From the NCBI RefSeq assembly GCF_014839805.1, contig NC_051131.1, positions 11,892,913 through 11,956,912 on the forward strand: a DNA stretch of 64,000 nt, in the 5' to 3' direction. This DNA is from Manduca sexta (Eukaryota; Arthropoda; Insecta; Lepidoptera; Sphingidae). Every line of letters starts with the position of its first letter. Position 1 is the stretch's first letter. Below the pieces are notes generated by a model. The model saw only the letters and a list, made by a program, of their open reading frames with translations. It had not been told where the DNA came from and made no database searches. Positions 35,338-45,281 of this stretch are shown piece by piece. The position numbers were made by a program, and so were the translations under genes.

Positions 35338-35570
35338 ACTTGACTATTATCTAAATGAAATTACATGTAATGTGAAAATGAACAATTTGTTTAATATTTA
35401 TTTTATTAACCCTTACACAAAAACTCTACTCGATGATAGTCTCTTTAATATCATATTTGAAGTCAATTTTAACCAGTATAATCATTAATTATTATAAAGC
35501 TTAACACACAGTTCTTTTTATTAAGAACGTTAAATTGATTTTTTTGTCATGATTATGGCCATAGTTTCTT

Positions 35571-35877
35571 TTTTTAATGCTTTGAATGACGAGGCGAGCT
35601 TGCCGTTCGTTTGATGGTAGGCGATACGACCGCCCATAAACAGTAGAAACACCATCCAACACCTTAAATTACAAAGTATTGTCTCATATTCCACTGCGCT
35701 CGCTATCCTGAGACATGAGATGTTAAGTCATACGTACAGTACTTAAACTGGCTACAATGTCCTTCAAACAGGAACACAACAGTGACTACACACTAGCTGC
35801 TTGGCGGCAGAAGTAGACATTGAGGTGGTACCTGCCCAGAAGGACTCTCACATATGTCCTACCGCCAGTAAAAATAT
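35571..35877 (+). repeat. Interspersed repeat, longer copy of the 3.1 kb family
   Basis: Begins TTTTTAATGCTTTGAATGAC, continues GAGGCGAGCTTGCCGTTCGT and ends GTCCTACCGCCAGTAAAAAT. About 300 bases, non-coding. The 3088-3274 copy shares both ends but lacks most of the middle. The class is unresolved; it could be a SINE or the 3' tail of a LINE. Confidence 0.65.
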
Positions 35878-36542
35878 GGCTGATGTTACTGCTTTATGTA
35901 AGAATCTCGGGCCCTACTCTCAATCGAGCAATGTTTCATCTCGGTATCGGTAGTGCAAAAAGTAAAGCCCTTATCAGGTCCTAGACCTTTATATTGCTCA
36001 CAGAGCTCAGGGTCAATGCACGCTTGATATAACAATAAACTTGTTTGAACGATAAAATCATTTTCCATTTTCTCTCGTACTCATCCAAAAGTTTCACGCA
36101 CAATATTCGCTGGTTCGCCGAAGCGTGACTTTGTCGAAAACGAAATATTACGCATTTTCTACAAGTTACCCAGTGCGTCGACCTTTAGGGAAAATTTACA
36201 TGACTTTGAATTAAAGAGCTTTAAACAGGTTTCTTTTGAGATCGGGATGATGCGCGGATATCAACCTATTACAGGAGGTATACACAAAGGTCTTTGACTT
36301 TTTAAGGTCAAACGCACGTGGCTTGCGATTTAATTAACTATGCCTTTTATGTTAAATGCCTGTTATTTTTCAACAAAACGTTAGTTCGGTCGGTATACAG
36401 CGGTTATTTCTTTCGCTTATAAAGTTATACAGTTTCCTCAATTTGTTTCATTATATCAGTTCTTTTGTAAATTATCAAATAAATACAATATTCATACATT
36501 TTCTGTCAAAAGTTTAATTTTGTTAGATTACATTATATTAGT

Positions 36543-36705
36543 TTCTGCCCGCGGCTCGGCCCGCGTGATAAGTTTTCTGGGATAAAAGTCCCGCTTTGTA
36601 TTTTCCCGGGATGTAAAGTAGCCTATAGCACTCAGGAGGAGTTTAGCTTCCTATTAGTGAAAGAATTTTCAAAATCATTTCAGTAGATCCAGTGACTAAA
36701 CAAAT
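36543..36705 (-). repeat. RTE-like retrotransposon tail, minus orientation
   Basis: TTCTGCCCGCGGCTCGGCCC, AGTTTTCTGGGATAAAAGTC, TTTTCCCGGGATGTAAAGTA and TTTCAGTAGATCCAGTGAC together are the reverse complement type of the tail at 21190-21378. No coding sequence remains. Confidence 0.75.
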
Positions 36706-38621
36706 AAAGTTTTTGTTAAAAGTCAGCAATGCATCGACGCTTCTTCTGGCGTTATCGGAGTTTAAGGGCGATGATTGATCATCTATCATAAAATTTTCTT
36801 TTTGCAAACTTTTGCTAATATAATTATAAAGAAAAAACCTGTCAACCGATTATAAGTCGCTCATGTGCTTGCGCCCTTACTAACGGAACCTAAACTAGCG
36901 TGGCGCTTGCGCAGTTCGCGTGATGGCGTTTGACGACATTTCAGCATTTAATTACGTTTGTTGAGCGGATTACTGTTCCCCAGCGTAAGTGAGTTTCCGC
37001 TCTCTGCGTCAGCTATTTACTTGTAATTTAACGATGTGATTTCGCGGCCGTTGATCTTGAAATCGAGAGTCGAGTATTCCTGCTCTTTGTTTAATATTAG
37101 CACAATATTCAGTTCAAATTTCGAACATTCAAGAATGAACATAAGACTGAATATTATTGCCGGTAGCCTACAAAATTAATGTAACCGCCAATCATTGGTT
37201 ATCGGTGCTAAATATCAGCACGCAACGTAAAAACGATCGATCTTGTAACAACGCTTCACTTGGACATAATTGTTTTGCATAATAAGGTAATGCCTAGTGT
37301 ACACCGTACTGCACAGTCGATATTAGGGTCGTGCTACACATGTAAGGCTTACGCCACGGTGCGGGCGGGCAACTGGGCCGCGATAATCGACGACCGCCGC
37401 GCTAACTGTGCCTTGTGCAACTGTTGCTGGTTGGCGCATGCGCATACTAAGATGTGCGACGATACTAAGACATTTGAATTTGGAAGGATATCAAATACAA
37501 TTATGTGTATGGAATTTCATTCAAGTTATTTTAATTATAGTATAAATGCGCGTGTAACAAATGTAGGCTAAGATATAAAATTAACGTCGCGTCGCGTCAT
37601 AAAAGATAATGTGTATAGTCTGGTAAATATTACATTTCAACTAATAAAAATCGTAATCTGCATACTCAATTAATAAATTAAAGTAAAAGACCCAATTTTC
37701 TAAGCGCATCCTCTATTGTCATAGCTGAGGCGTGAATAAAGTTTAACAATATCCTTACATTAAATTGCGTATAAACATAACAGTTGGCTAAGCTATACTA
37801 TAACAGTACTGCATCGCTCGGTGTGATCAGCGGCGCATTATACGGTGCGTAGTATGTGGGTAAAGAAAACCGCAAATATTAGAAATCGCGGACGCGCCGA
37901 ACGAGTCGAACATACGTTTGAGGTACAACTAAACCTATACTTGAAAACCCACTCGACTGGAACATTTCATTATTTCACTCTCATGTCTAGTTTGCATTAG
38001 GTCTATTATTAAGTACATTATAGGATAAACTATGCAGAAATATTTTTTTGACTAATAGAATGCATAATACACAGCTTACGCTGAGTTAGTTATCGTGGTG
38101 AGGACATGGTTTCGGTGTACATATACATATATATGTATGTATATTTGCTTTATTTATACGCTTATATTTTTATCAACTTGTTAATTTTTTTTTCTCCTGC
38201 GACAATAAATATATTTTTCTTTTTTTTCTTTCCAATGCCCTTTTCGACAGTCTTTCGAATTATGTTGGTCTGTTATAGTCGTATAGTAGCGGAAAACAAA
38301 TCGTTTGAACAAGCCATTAGGGCAGGTTTTTTAACATACGGTCGATACAACCAGTAATAAACTCTATACGCATCATCAAATATTTGCGTGACCAAGTCCA
38401 GGTAAAAAACATGGAATTCCAAAACCCGCCGGTTTCGTGCGCAAACATTTGTACAGTTGTAAAGGCTTGTTTGTCAAAGGCCGTGTTTGTAGGGGACCTA
38501 TCGAATTGAAAAATATACGAAAAAAATTAAGCGATAAAATGGTGAACAAACCATTAATTTGTTACTTTTTTATATTAATACGGCAGTGCCATCCATGGGT
38601 TTGTGCAATAAAAAAATGGCA
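36706..38621. other. No gene recognised
   Basis: AT-rich. The 103-residue plus frame at 37260-37571 covers a GC-rich patch (37.34-37.45 kb) with many Cys and Ala codons but no known pattern; the frames at 38106-38357 and 38437-38631 are low-complexity. A TATA/TATG-rich tract lies at about 38.12-38.15 kb. Confidence 0.45.
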
Positions 38622-38626
38622 ATATT

Positions 38627-38782
38627 TGTAGTAAAAATAATGAAATACTATACGTGAAATGAAAAATACGGATAAATTCAGAGAATGTTTTTTTATCATT
38701 GAGCACTTGTTTTACACGAGTTGACATAAGACATTTATTTTTTTAATTTTTAAATTATATTTGAACAAGAGGTTCTACAACA
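38627..38782 (-). repeat. copia 3' LTR
   Basis: 156 bases, nearly identical to the LTR at 42813-42967. It is preceded, in the element's sense, by a purine tract AAGGGAGGA at 38785-38793 that can prime plus-strand synthesis. Confidence 0.95.
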
Positions 38783-38784
38783 TA

Positions 38785-38793
38785 TCCTCCCTT
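38785..38793 (-). other. copia polypurine tract
   Basis: AAGGGAGGA on the minus strand, two bases before the 3' LTR, the expected place and composition for the plus-strand primer of an LTR retrotransposon. Confidence 0.8.
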
Positions 38794-38864
38794 AATAAAT
38801 TAAAAACATAAAATAACAACATAGTAAAATACAGTTTCTTATAAAACTAATACATAACTATGTA

Positions 38865-39845
38865 TTAACTCATACCCATGCCTTTCATGCATTTGATATG
38901 CTTTATTGGACACAATGGCTTTGTCAGCAAATCTGCAGGTAGCTCATCTGTAGGCATATACATTAATTCTACAACCTTGTCATTAACTTTTTCCCTAACA
39001 AAATGAAACTTTACATCAATGTGCTTAGTCCTATTGTGATGGACTGGATTCAATGCAAGTTTTTGCGCACTTTGACTATCAGAGAAAATAACAACATTTG
39101 GTGATTTACCAGTTACTTCAGTGACAAAACGTTTTATAAAACAAGCTTCTTTAGTGGCTGAAGTTAAAGCCATGTATTCGGCTTCTGCCGAAGATAAAGC
39201 AATAGTAGGCTGCTTCCGTGATTCCCAAGATATTGGACCACATGCGAACTCGAAATAAAATCCAGTGTATGAACGTCGATCAACTGAACAATTTGCCCAA
39301 TCTGCATCTGCATAAGCTTGTAGTTTAAAATCTTCCACTTTCCTATAAGTTATACCAACATCTTTAGTGGCACTTAAATAGCGAAGACACCGCTTAGCAG
39401 CACGCCAGTGACTCTGATCGTTGTTTGTATTAAATTGGCTCAAATAGCTTACTGTATAAGCTATATCTGGTCTCGTGTTAACAGCCAAAAACATGAGAGA
39501 TCCAATTAGAGCTTGATATGAATCATTAGACTCACCTGTACCAGGTTCTAATTTCTTTAATGCAAGTGGTGTTGAAATACCTTTGCAATCTTGCATATCA
39601 TATTTCTTCAACAACTTTTCTATATATGTTCTTTGATATAATTTTATAGAATTTTCTTGCGAACATATATTTATTCCCGTAAAGAAACTAATTATACCTA
39701 AATCTTTTGTTGTAAAATATTTTCCAAAATCACATTTAAACTTCTCAAACGTCACATTGTCTTTATAAATAACAACAATGTCATCTACATAAACTGCCAG
39801 TATTAAACAGTTTTTTATCCGAAATCTTTTTTGGTAAAAACACAA
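38865..39845 (-). pseudogene. copia pol, rest of reverse transcriptase and RNase H
   Basis: The frame is shifted by one base relative to the preceding part and overlaps it by about 30 bases; the ATG at 39845 is an accident of the shift. AVYVDDIVVIY carries the reverse transcriptase YVDD box. RNase H follows with YADADWANCSVDRRSYTGF, SSAEAEYMAL and a late SDSQSA segment. It ends with TAA at 38865, about 80 bases before the 3' LTR, so the C-terminus is complete. Confidence 0.92.
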
Positions 39846-41500
39846 GGTTCAGAAGGAGTTTGAATAAATCCAATAGCTAACAAAGTTTGTTTTAACTTTG
39901 TATTCCAGGCTCTTGGTGCCTGTTTCAGACCATACAAAGATTTTCTTAATAAACAGACTTTATTCTCATCACCTTTACGAACAAAACCTTCAGGTTGTGT
40001 CATATATACTTCCTCTTCCAAGTCACCATTTAAGAAAGCTGTGTCGACATCCATATGCCGAACTTTGTACCCTTCCTGCACTGCTAAAGCTAGTAGGGTT
40101 CGCAGTGATGAGTTGCGTATAACCGGTGAAAAGGTTTCATGGTAATCTACACCTTCTATTTGTCTGAATCCCTTGGCAACTAATCTAGCCTTGTACTTCA
40201 CTACGTTACCATCAGCATCTCGTTTTAGCTTATAAACCCATTTACATGGAATGCAGGATTTATGACTTGGTTTATTTACCAAAATCCAAGTTTCCTTTTT
40301 TAATAAGGAATTATATTCTTCTTTCATTGAAGAGATCCAATTATCTTTATCGTCTCTAGATATTGCATCATGAAACGTTTTCGGATCATCATTCAGAATA
40401 TCATTGACAAGAGCACTATATGAAAAATAATCTGGAGGCTTACGTTCTCGTTGAGGATATCTTGACTCAGACCCGCCATAAGGTTCATCATTAGTACCAC
40501 TTGATGGCAATGAAGATGAATGATCTAAATCACCTGAGTTGTCATCAATATCATCAACAGCATCCACAAAGTCATTTTGCTCTTCCGGCGGCAAAGATGG
40601 ATTTGCATCAGATGATGAAATCTGCGATAACAAATTAATAACATTGGGATTAAAACTAAGGTTTAAATTATTTTCAGGCATCTCTTTCAGTCCTGTAAAA
40701 TTATTTTCGAAAAATGTAACATCCCTTGACTTAATTAAGCTTCGTGGCGTTTCCACGTTACGGAAATAATAACTTCTTGGATCATCTGAATATCCAACAA
40801 AGATGTGTTCCGTTGCTTTCATGTCTAACTTAGTTCTATGACATGACGGTACATGAACTAAACATCTACATCCAAAAACCTTTAAATGAGACAGGTCACC
40901 AGGTGTTTTACCTTCAATTGCGCGATGAGGAGACCGGTTTTTTAAATAAACACTAGTTTCTACTGCATCCTGCCAATATGCCTTAGAAAGCGAACCATGT
41001 GACAGCAAAGCGCGAGCCTTTTCTATAATACTGCGATTACAACGTTCACTAACACCATTTTGCTGAGGGCTATATGGAACCGTTGTTTGGTGTTGGATTC
41101 CTTGAGAATCTAAGTAGGCCGCCATCTCTTTATTGACATACTCAGTACCATTATCCGATCTCAGTATTTTAATTTTCGCACCAGTCTGTCTCTCAACAAG
41201 TGATTGAAATGTAAGAAACTTTGACATGACTTCTGTCTTAGAATTCATACAATAAACAAATATAAAACGCGTATAATCGTCTACAAAAATAATAAAATAT
41301 TTATTGCCTTTGAATGAAGTAGTTGACATCGGTCCACAAACATCTGTGTGAACTAATTCCAGTGCTGATGTAGCTCTCTTATACTTCAGCCTCTTGAAGG
41401 GCTTCCTAGCTTGCTTACCTTCAATACAAGGTATACATGGTTCTTTGTCAACTTCTACGTACTTCACGCCGACAGCAAGACCCTTTCTGAGTAGGTCCAT
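39815..41500 (-). pseudogene. copia pol, integrase and first part of reverse transcriptase
   Basis: The frame continues upstream of the first ATG (41500) with the gag-pre-integrase motif ending LWHKRLGHLCRIG, so 41500 is not a true start. The integrase core has D53, D116 and E152 (HTDVCGP, RSDNGTEY, GVSERCNR), a D,D35E triad. A Ser/Asp/Glu-rich spacer precedes the reverse transcriptase, which begins near WILVNKPSHKSCIPCKWVYK and includes the first catalytic aspartate in MDVDTAFLNGDL. The frame stops at 39815, before the second catalytic motif, because of a one-base shift near an A6 run (39827-39832). Confidence 0.92.
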
Positions 41501-41652
41501 ACCAATACGGCAGAGATGTCCAAGACGCTTATGCCAAAGCTGAAACTTTGAAAGCTCTGAATTAACAATGTACGCTATATTTTGCGGTAAACGAACAGAA
41601 CAATCTAAATGAACCAGTCCACCACTATAAGAACCATGAAAAGCAGCATTAT

Positions 41653-42768
41653 TTAAATAAGATACATCATCAGTTTTATAAAATTACAACCATTTTTATC
41701 AAAAATTACTAAAAAACCTTTTTCAACAACCTGCTTTACTGATAGCAAATTGCAGTTTAGGCGTGGAACATGTACGACGTCAGCTATTCTGCAGACTCCA
41801 TTATTTGTATCAATAGATACATCACCAACGCCTATAGCTGCCAATTTCTCTCCATTTGCCACAGTAATTGTACCTCCATCTATAGGACGATAGTTGATAA
41901 ACCAATCTGCACGGGGTGTCATATGAACCGTTGCACCTGAATCCACAATCCATCTGTTAAAGTCTTTACTTTCTGGTGCAGATAAAGACATTTCAGTGAT
42001 AACTTGCTTCGAATTCGTTACCCGTTCTTCCTCATTATTCACAACAAGACCCGTTTCACATTTTGCTTCCTTTTTATTATAAACAAAACTTGGTTTATCC
42101 TTTTTAAGAGGACAGTTGGGAGACTTATGCCCTGGTTTTCTGCATTTATAGCATATTATACCCTTCTTATGCAATGAGCGCAGTGCTGGTACATCACGTT
42201 CAGTTTCTCTACTCATTTCGCTCAATAGTTTAGTTTTCACCATTTCGCTAGTGACTTCTATATTACTGTGCTCTAGAGCCATTATCAGGGGCTCATATCG
42301 TGATGTAAGACCACCTAGAATGATTGCAGCAAGCGAACTATCTTCAATTTTCTTACCAATATCGGCTAGGTCCTGCGCGGTCGTTGTTATAGCTATTATA
42401 TAGGATTCTAAATCTGCAAAATCTGATAAAGTATACCTATATAACTTCCGCTCTAGTGCTAACTTTCGGCCTAAGCTTTTATCTTCAAACGCTGTTTGCA
42501 AAGCATCCCACGCCATTTTCGCCGTTGTAGCTGTTCTGACATGTGTGATAGCACCACCGTCAACCGTTAGGCATATTTTTGAAAGAGCCTTTTGGTCATT
42601 ACGGAAACGTACCTCAGAAGGCGTTTTATCATCGTCAGCATAGCCACTTACAGTACTCCACAACTCTTCATGCATCAACAACATTCTCATTTTAAATTTC
42701 CAAATTGCATATCCTTCACGATTTCTTAACATAGTAATTCCATTCAATATTCCTACAGGTCCTGCCAT
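41653..42768 (-). CDS. copia gag and protease part
   Basis: 371 codons from an ATG 45 bases past the 5' LTR. Residues about 1-190 form the gag domain of copia elements (start MAGPVGILNGITMLRNREGY, with WKFKMRMLL). A CCHC zinc knuckle CYKCRKPGHKSPNC is at 206-219, for RNA binding in the particle. The aspartic protease starts with WIVDSGATVHMT, catalytic D276. The frame then runs out a few codons after CNFI at a one-base shift relative to the downstream pol frame, so the natural gag-pol polyprotein is broken. The shift lies in a short T/A run near 41.68 kb and may be a mutation or a base-calling error. Confidence 0.9.
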   Translation of the reverse strand: MAGPVGILNGITMLRNREGYAIWKFKMRMLLMHEELWSTVSGYADDDKTPSEVRFRNDQKALSKICLTVDGGAITHVRTATTAKMAWDALQTAFEDKSLGRKLALERKLYRYTLSDFADLESYIIAITTTAQDLADIGKKIEDSSLAAIILGGLTSRYEPLIMALEHSNIEVTSEMVKTKLLSEMSRETERDVPALRSLHKKGIICYKCRKPGHKSPNCPLKKDKPSFVYNKKEAKCETGLVVNNEEERVTNSKQVITEMSLSAPESKDFNRWIVDSGATVHMTPRADWFINYRPIDGGTITVANGEKLAAIGVGDVSIDTNNGVCRIADVVHVPRLNCNLLSVKQVVEKGFLVIFDKNGCNFIKLMMYLI

Positions 42769-42789
42769 TATTATCTTCTTCTAAATAAG

Positions 42790-42812
42790 ATAACTTCGTG
42801 CTGATAACGATT
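42790..42812 (-). other. copia primer-binding region (tRNA not identified)
   Basis: Directly after the 5' LTR the minus strand reads AATCGTTATCAGCACGAAG. It is not the complement of an ordinary tRNA 3' end starting TGG. Copia-type elements often prime from an internally cut initiator Met tRNA; GTTAT and CAGCACG words occur in the complement of that tRNA's middle, but not contiguously, so the assignment is open. Confidence 0.4.
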
Positions 42813-42967
42813 TGTAGTAAAAATAATGAAATACTATACGTGAAATGAAAAATACGGATAAATTCAGAGAATGTTTTTTATCATTGAGCACTTGTTTTAC
42901 ACGAGTTGACATAAGACATTTATGTTTTTAATTTTTAAATTATATTTGAACAAGAGGTTCTACAACA
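42813..42967 (-). repeat. copia 5' LTR
   Basis: 155 bases. In the element's sense (minus strand) it begins TGTTGTAGAACCTCTTGTTC and ends with TACA. Compared with the other LTR it has six rather than seven T in the run near 42.88 kb and a G for T at about 42934. Short for an insect copia LTR. It should contain the promoter; no clear TATA box stands out beyond general AT-richness. Confidence 0.95.
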
Positions 42968-43159
42968 ATATTATTATTGGCACTAACAAGCTGATTTTCT
43001 TAATTTAATGTTTAAATTAAATAGAGCATTGGGCATTCTTATATTGTAATACCACAAGCGCCTACGGTGCAACAAATAGACAACTAGAGCTTTTTTCCAT
43101 CACGCATATCAGCATTGAAACCATGATCTCCGTATCGGCAGTCCGTCTCACTCAGAAAA

Positions 43160-43396
43160 TATCACGCCTTTTCCCCAGGTTTACGCCGAGGTGCAACTAG
43201 AGTAGGCTCTTTTCGCCCTGCGTGTTCCGTCCCATGATGTGATTGGGAACGAGCCTATCGCCATATCGGGTACAAACCAGATTCTGGGCTGATATTGAAC
43301 AGAAAAATCTAATATTGCCTGACCCGGGATTCCAACCCGGGAGCACAGAGCGGTGGTCGTACCGTGCATGCAATACAACTTCGCTACCAAGGCAGT
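43160..43396 (-). repeat. SINE family A copy with target duplication
   Basis: From ATCACGCCTTTTCCCCAGGT at the tail side to CGCTACCAAGGCAGT at the tRNA-like head. The B box on the minus strand is GGGTTGGAATCCC. The direct repeat GGCAGTCCGTCTCAC occurs at 43137-43151 and 43391-43405; its first bases overlap the SINE's own end, so the true duplication is about 10-15 bases. It lies less than 200 bases right of the copia element. Confidence 0.85.
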
Positions 43397-43721
43397 CCGT
43401 CTCACACATCACTAGACTATCGGTGTTTCATTGTACCATACAACAGTAAAAGTTCAGTTATGCATTAAGTATGTTATTTTGTTTTTTAAGTTTGCGTGCA
43501 AAGGAATTATGAAACGAGTATACTTCGGTCAAACATGCGTGTAAAGATAATAGTTCTCAGATGTAGTACTTGATAAAGTGTATGAAATTATGCAATGTGG
43601 TTATAAATTTATACCATTTATTAACATATAATCAAAATAAACATAATTAGGTGCAACTAAGACATTTATTTGCTTAGTTAAGCTAGAATTAGTGAAACAT
43701 TTATATTTTTAACTACAAAGC

Positions 43722-43806
43722 CAAAGCAAAGTGACTAAGGCACCTGATGGTAAGTCGACTAACGATCGAAGATTATCTCTTGTCAGTCGACGAATCTGTC
43801 CAGCAT
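43722..43806 (+). repeat. Repeat family E copy
   Basis: ACAAAGCCAAAGCAAAGTGA, CACCTGATGGTAAGTCGACT and TTATCTCTTGTCAGTCGAC correspond to the reverse complement of 61160-61262. Non-coding, probably a SINE or MITE piece; the limits are not visible. Confidence 0.5.
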
Positions 43807-44242
43807 GGTAATTACCAGACGATTATTGTGTGATTTAATATAAAATTTGTTTAGGAAACAATATCTACCTCTCAACATATTGTGATTGACACTTTTAAGC
43901 AAATTATGCAAACAATTTAATTTGAAGTTTATATCATCGACTCGCTACAAACTAGGCCAAACTAGATACAAAATAAACATAATTATTTATAAAGATTTAT
44001 TACCGCGATTCCACTTAATGTGTACAGTAAAACGGCAATGATAGGCCGCCATAACGATCGCGACCGCAACCGCGACCCACTGCCGAGCGGATACAACACT
44101 TAAAAACCGGGATATTTTAATATCAGAGGTTTTTCGTAGTATCGGGAGGATTTATCGAGGTCGAATGCGGCTCGTCAAAATATTATTGAATGGTTGTTAT
44201 GAAATAATATTATGGTGAAAATTATGTCTCTGAATAATCGTC

Positions 44243-44425
44243 TGCTTTAACGGTGAAGGAAAACATAGTGACGGAACCTGCATACAAAGTTCTTTATAGG
44301 AATCTAGAGGGTGTGTGAAGTCTACCAATCGACACTTAGCCAGCGTGATGGACAAAGGCCTAATCCCTCTCAGTAGTAGAGGAGGCCCGTGCCCAGCAGT
44401 GGGACAGTATAATACAGGGCTGATA
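44243..44425 (+). repeat. SINE family B, 5'-truncated copy
   Basis: Opposite orientation to the 60.2 kb copy. Contains AACGGTGAAGGAAAACATAG, GTGTGTGAAGTCTACCAATC, GGCCTAATCCCTCTCAGTAG and GCCCAGCAGTGGGACAGTAT. The tRNA-like head is missing, as in many retrotransposed copies. The 104-residue minus frame at 44551-44865 next to it shows no motif. Confidence 0.85.
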
Positions 44426-45002
44426 CTATATATACGTACAGTTCACGATCTCGAAATATTTTTTGTTGCAATTCAAACATTGTTATCATAAAGCGAGCAC
44501 TCAAATCATTTGCATACTATGTCGAAGTATTTGGGTTGTTTGCGGTTGATTTACGAGCATACTTGTGGATTTATGGGACGGTTATATCTCGGATGCTGGA
44601 GAATTCGGTTGCTTCGGATGATGCTGTGAATGCGGTTTATTAAATTGTGAATGAGGAAACTTTCAAATGTAGTTTCCTCGCAATATATCATTATGTTTGA
44701 CGCGTAATCTTCTAGTCTTACTAATAAACGTCTTTTATAGTTATACAATCTTCTGTCTCTCTTCCACTGAAGCTTAATGTCATTCAACATGGCAAGACAA
44801 AACACTGAATAACTATTATAAATGTATTTATTTATAAGGCGGTTAGTTGCTAATATGTGAGTCAAAATATTATAAATCTATTTAAGTAGATTATCCGATT
44901 ACTGTCAAAGTCAATGAATACGATCCCTCGTACAAACATGTAAGATATCAAATTAGGAAAGTTTGAAGATGAAAAACATCTATACTACCTACATATCATA
45001 TA

Positions 45003-45012
45003 ATATAGTATA
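45003..45012. repeat. Target-site duplication of the 45.0 kb SINE
   Basis: ATATAGTATA at 45003-45012 and again at 45282-45291 brackets the SINE. The locality is AT-rich, but a 10-base match at the exact element borders is convincing. Confidence 0.75.
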
Positions 45013-45281
45013 CTGTACATACATACATACATAACATCACGCATTTATCCCCGAAGGGGTATGCAGAGGCGCAACTAGGGCACCCACTTTTCGCCAAGTA
45101 TGTTCCGTCCCATGATGTGATAGGGGGCGAGCCTATCGCCATATCGGGCACAATTTCCAGACTCCGGGCTGATACTGAGCAGAAAAACCCAAATATCACT
45201 TTGCCCGACCCGGGATTCGAACCCAGGACCTCAGAGCGCTATTGTACCGGACATGCAATATAACTACGCCACCGAGGCAGT
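45013..45281 (-). repeat. SINE family A, best preserved copy
   Basis: A tRNA-derived SINE of about 250 bases plus a (TACA)n tail on the left. On the minus strand the head reads CTGCCTCGGTGGCGTAGTTA (A-box region) and, 50 bases on, a B box GGGTTCGAATCCC, the RNA polymerase III internal promoter. The body has landmarks AGTCTGGAAATTGTGCCCGA, TATGGCGATAGGCTCGCCCC and CACATCATGGGACGGAACAT. Flanked by a 10-base direct repeat. The 67-residue frame at 44996-45199 is part of the SINE, not a gene. Confidence 0.93.

Larger units (their letters stand above)
38627..42967 (-). mobile_element. Complete Ty1/copia LTR retrotransposon
   Basis: A 4341-base element flanked by the 5-base direct repeat ATATT (38622-38626 and 42968-42972), the usual copia target duplication. 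Both LTRs start TG and end CA in the given strand. Reading on the minus strand: 5' LTR, leader, gag with zinc knuckle, protease, integrase, reverse transcriptase and RNase H, purine tract, 3' LTR. The order integrase before reverse transcriptase defines Ty1/copia. The LTRs differ by one substitution and one length change in a T run, so insertion was recent. The frame is interrupted twice, near 41.68 kb and near 39.83 kb, so this copy as written is not autonomous. Confidence 0.97.

Noticed and set aside
45190..45281. Possible tRNA gene because of intact A and B boxes
   Set aside because: The sequence does not fold into a full cloverleaf by eye and is the head of a SINE with body, tail and target duplication.
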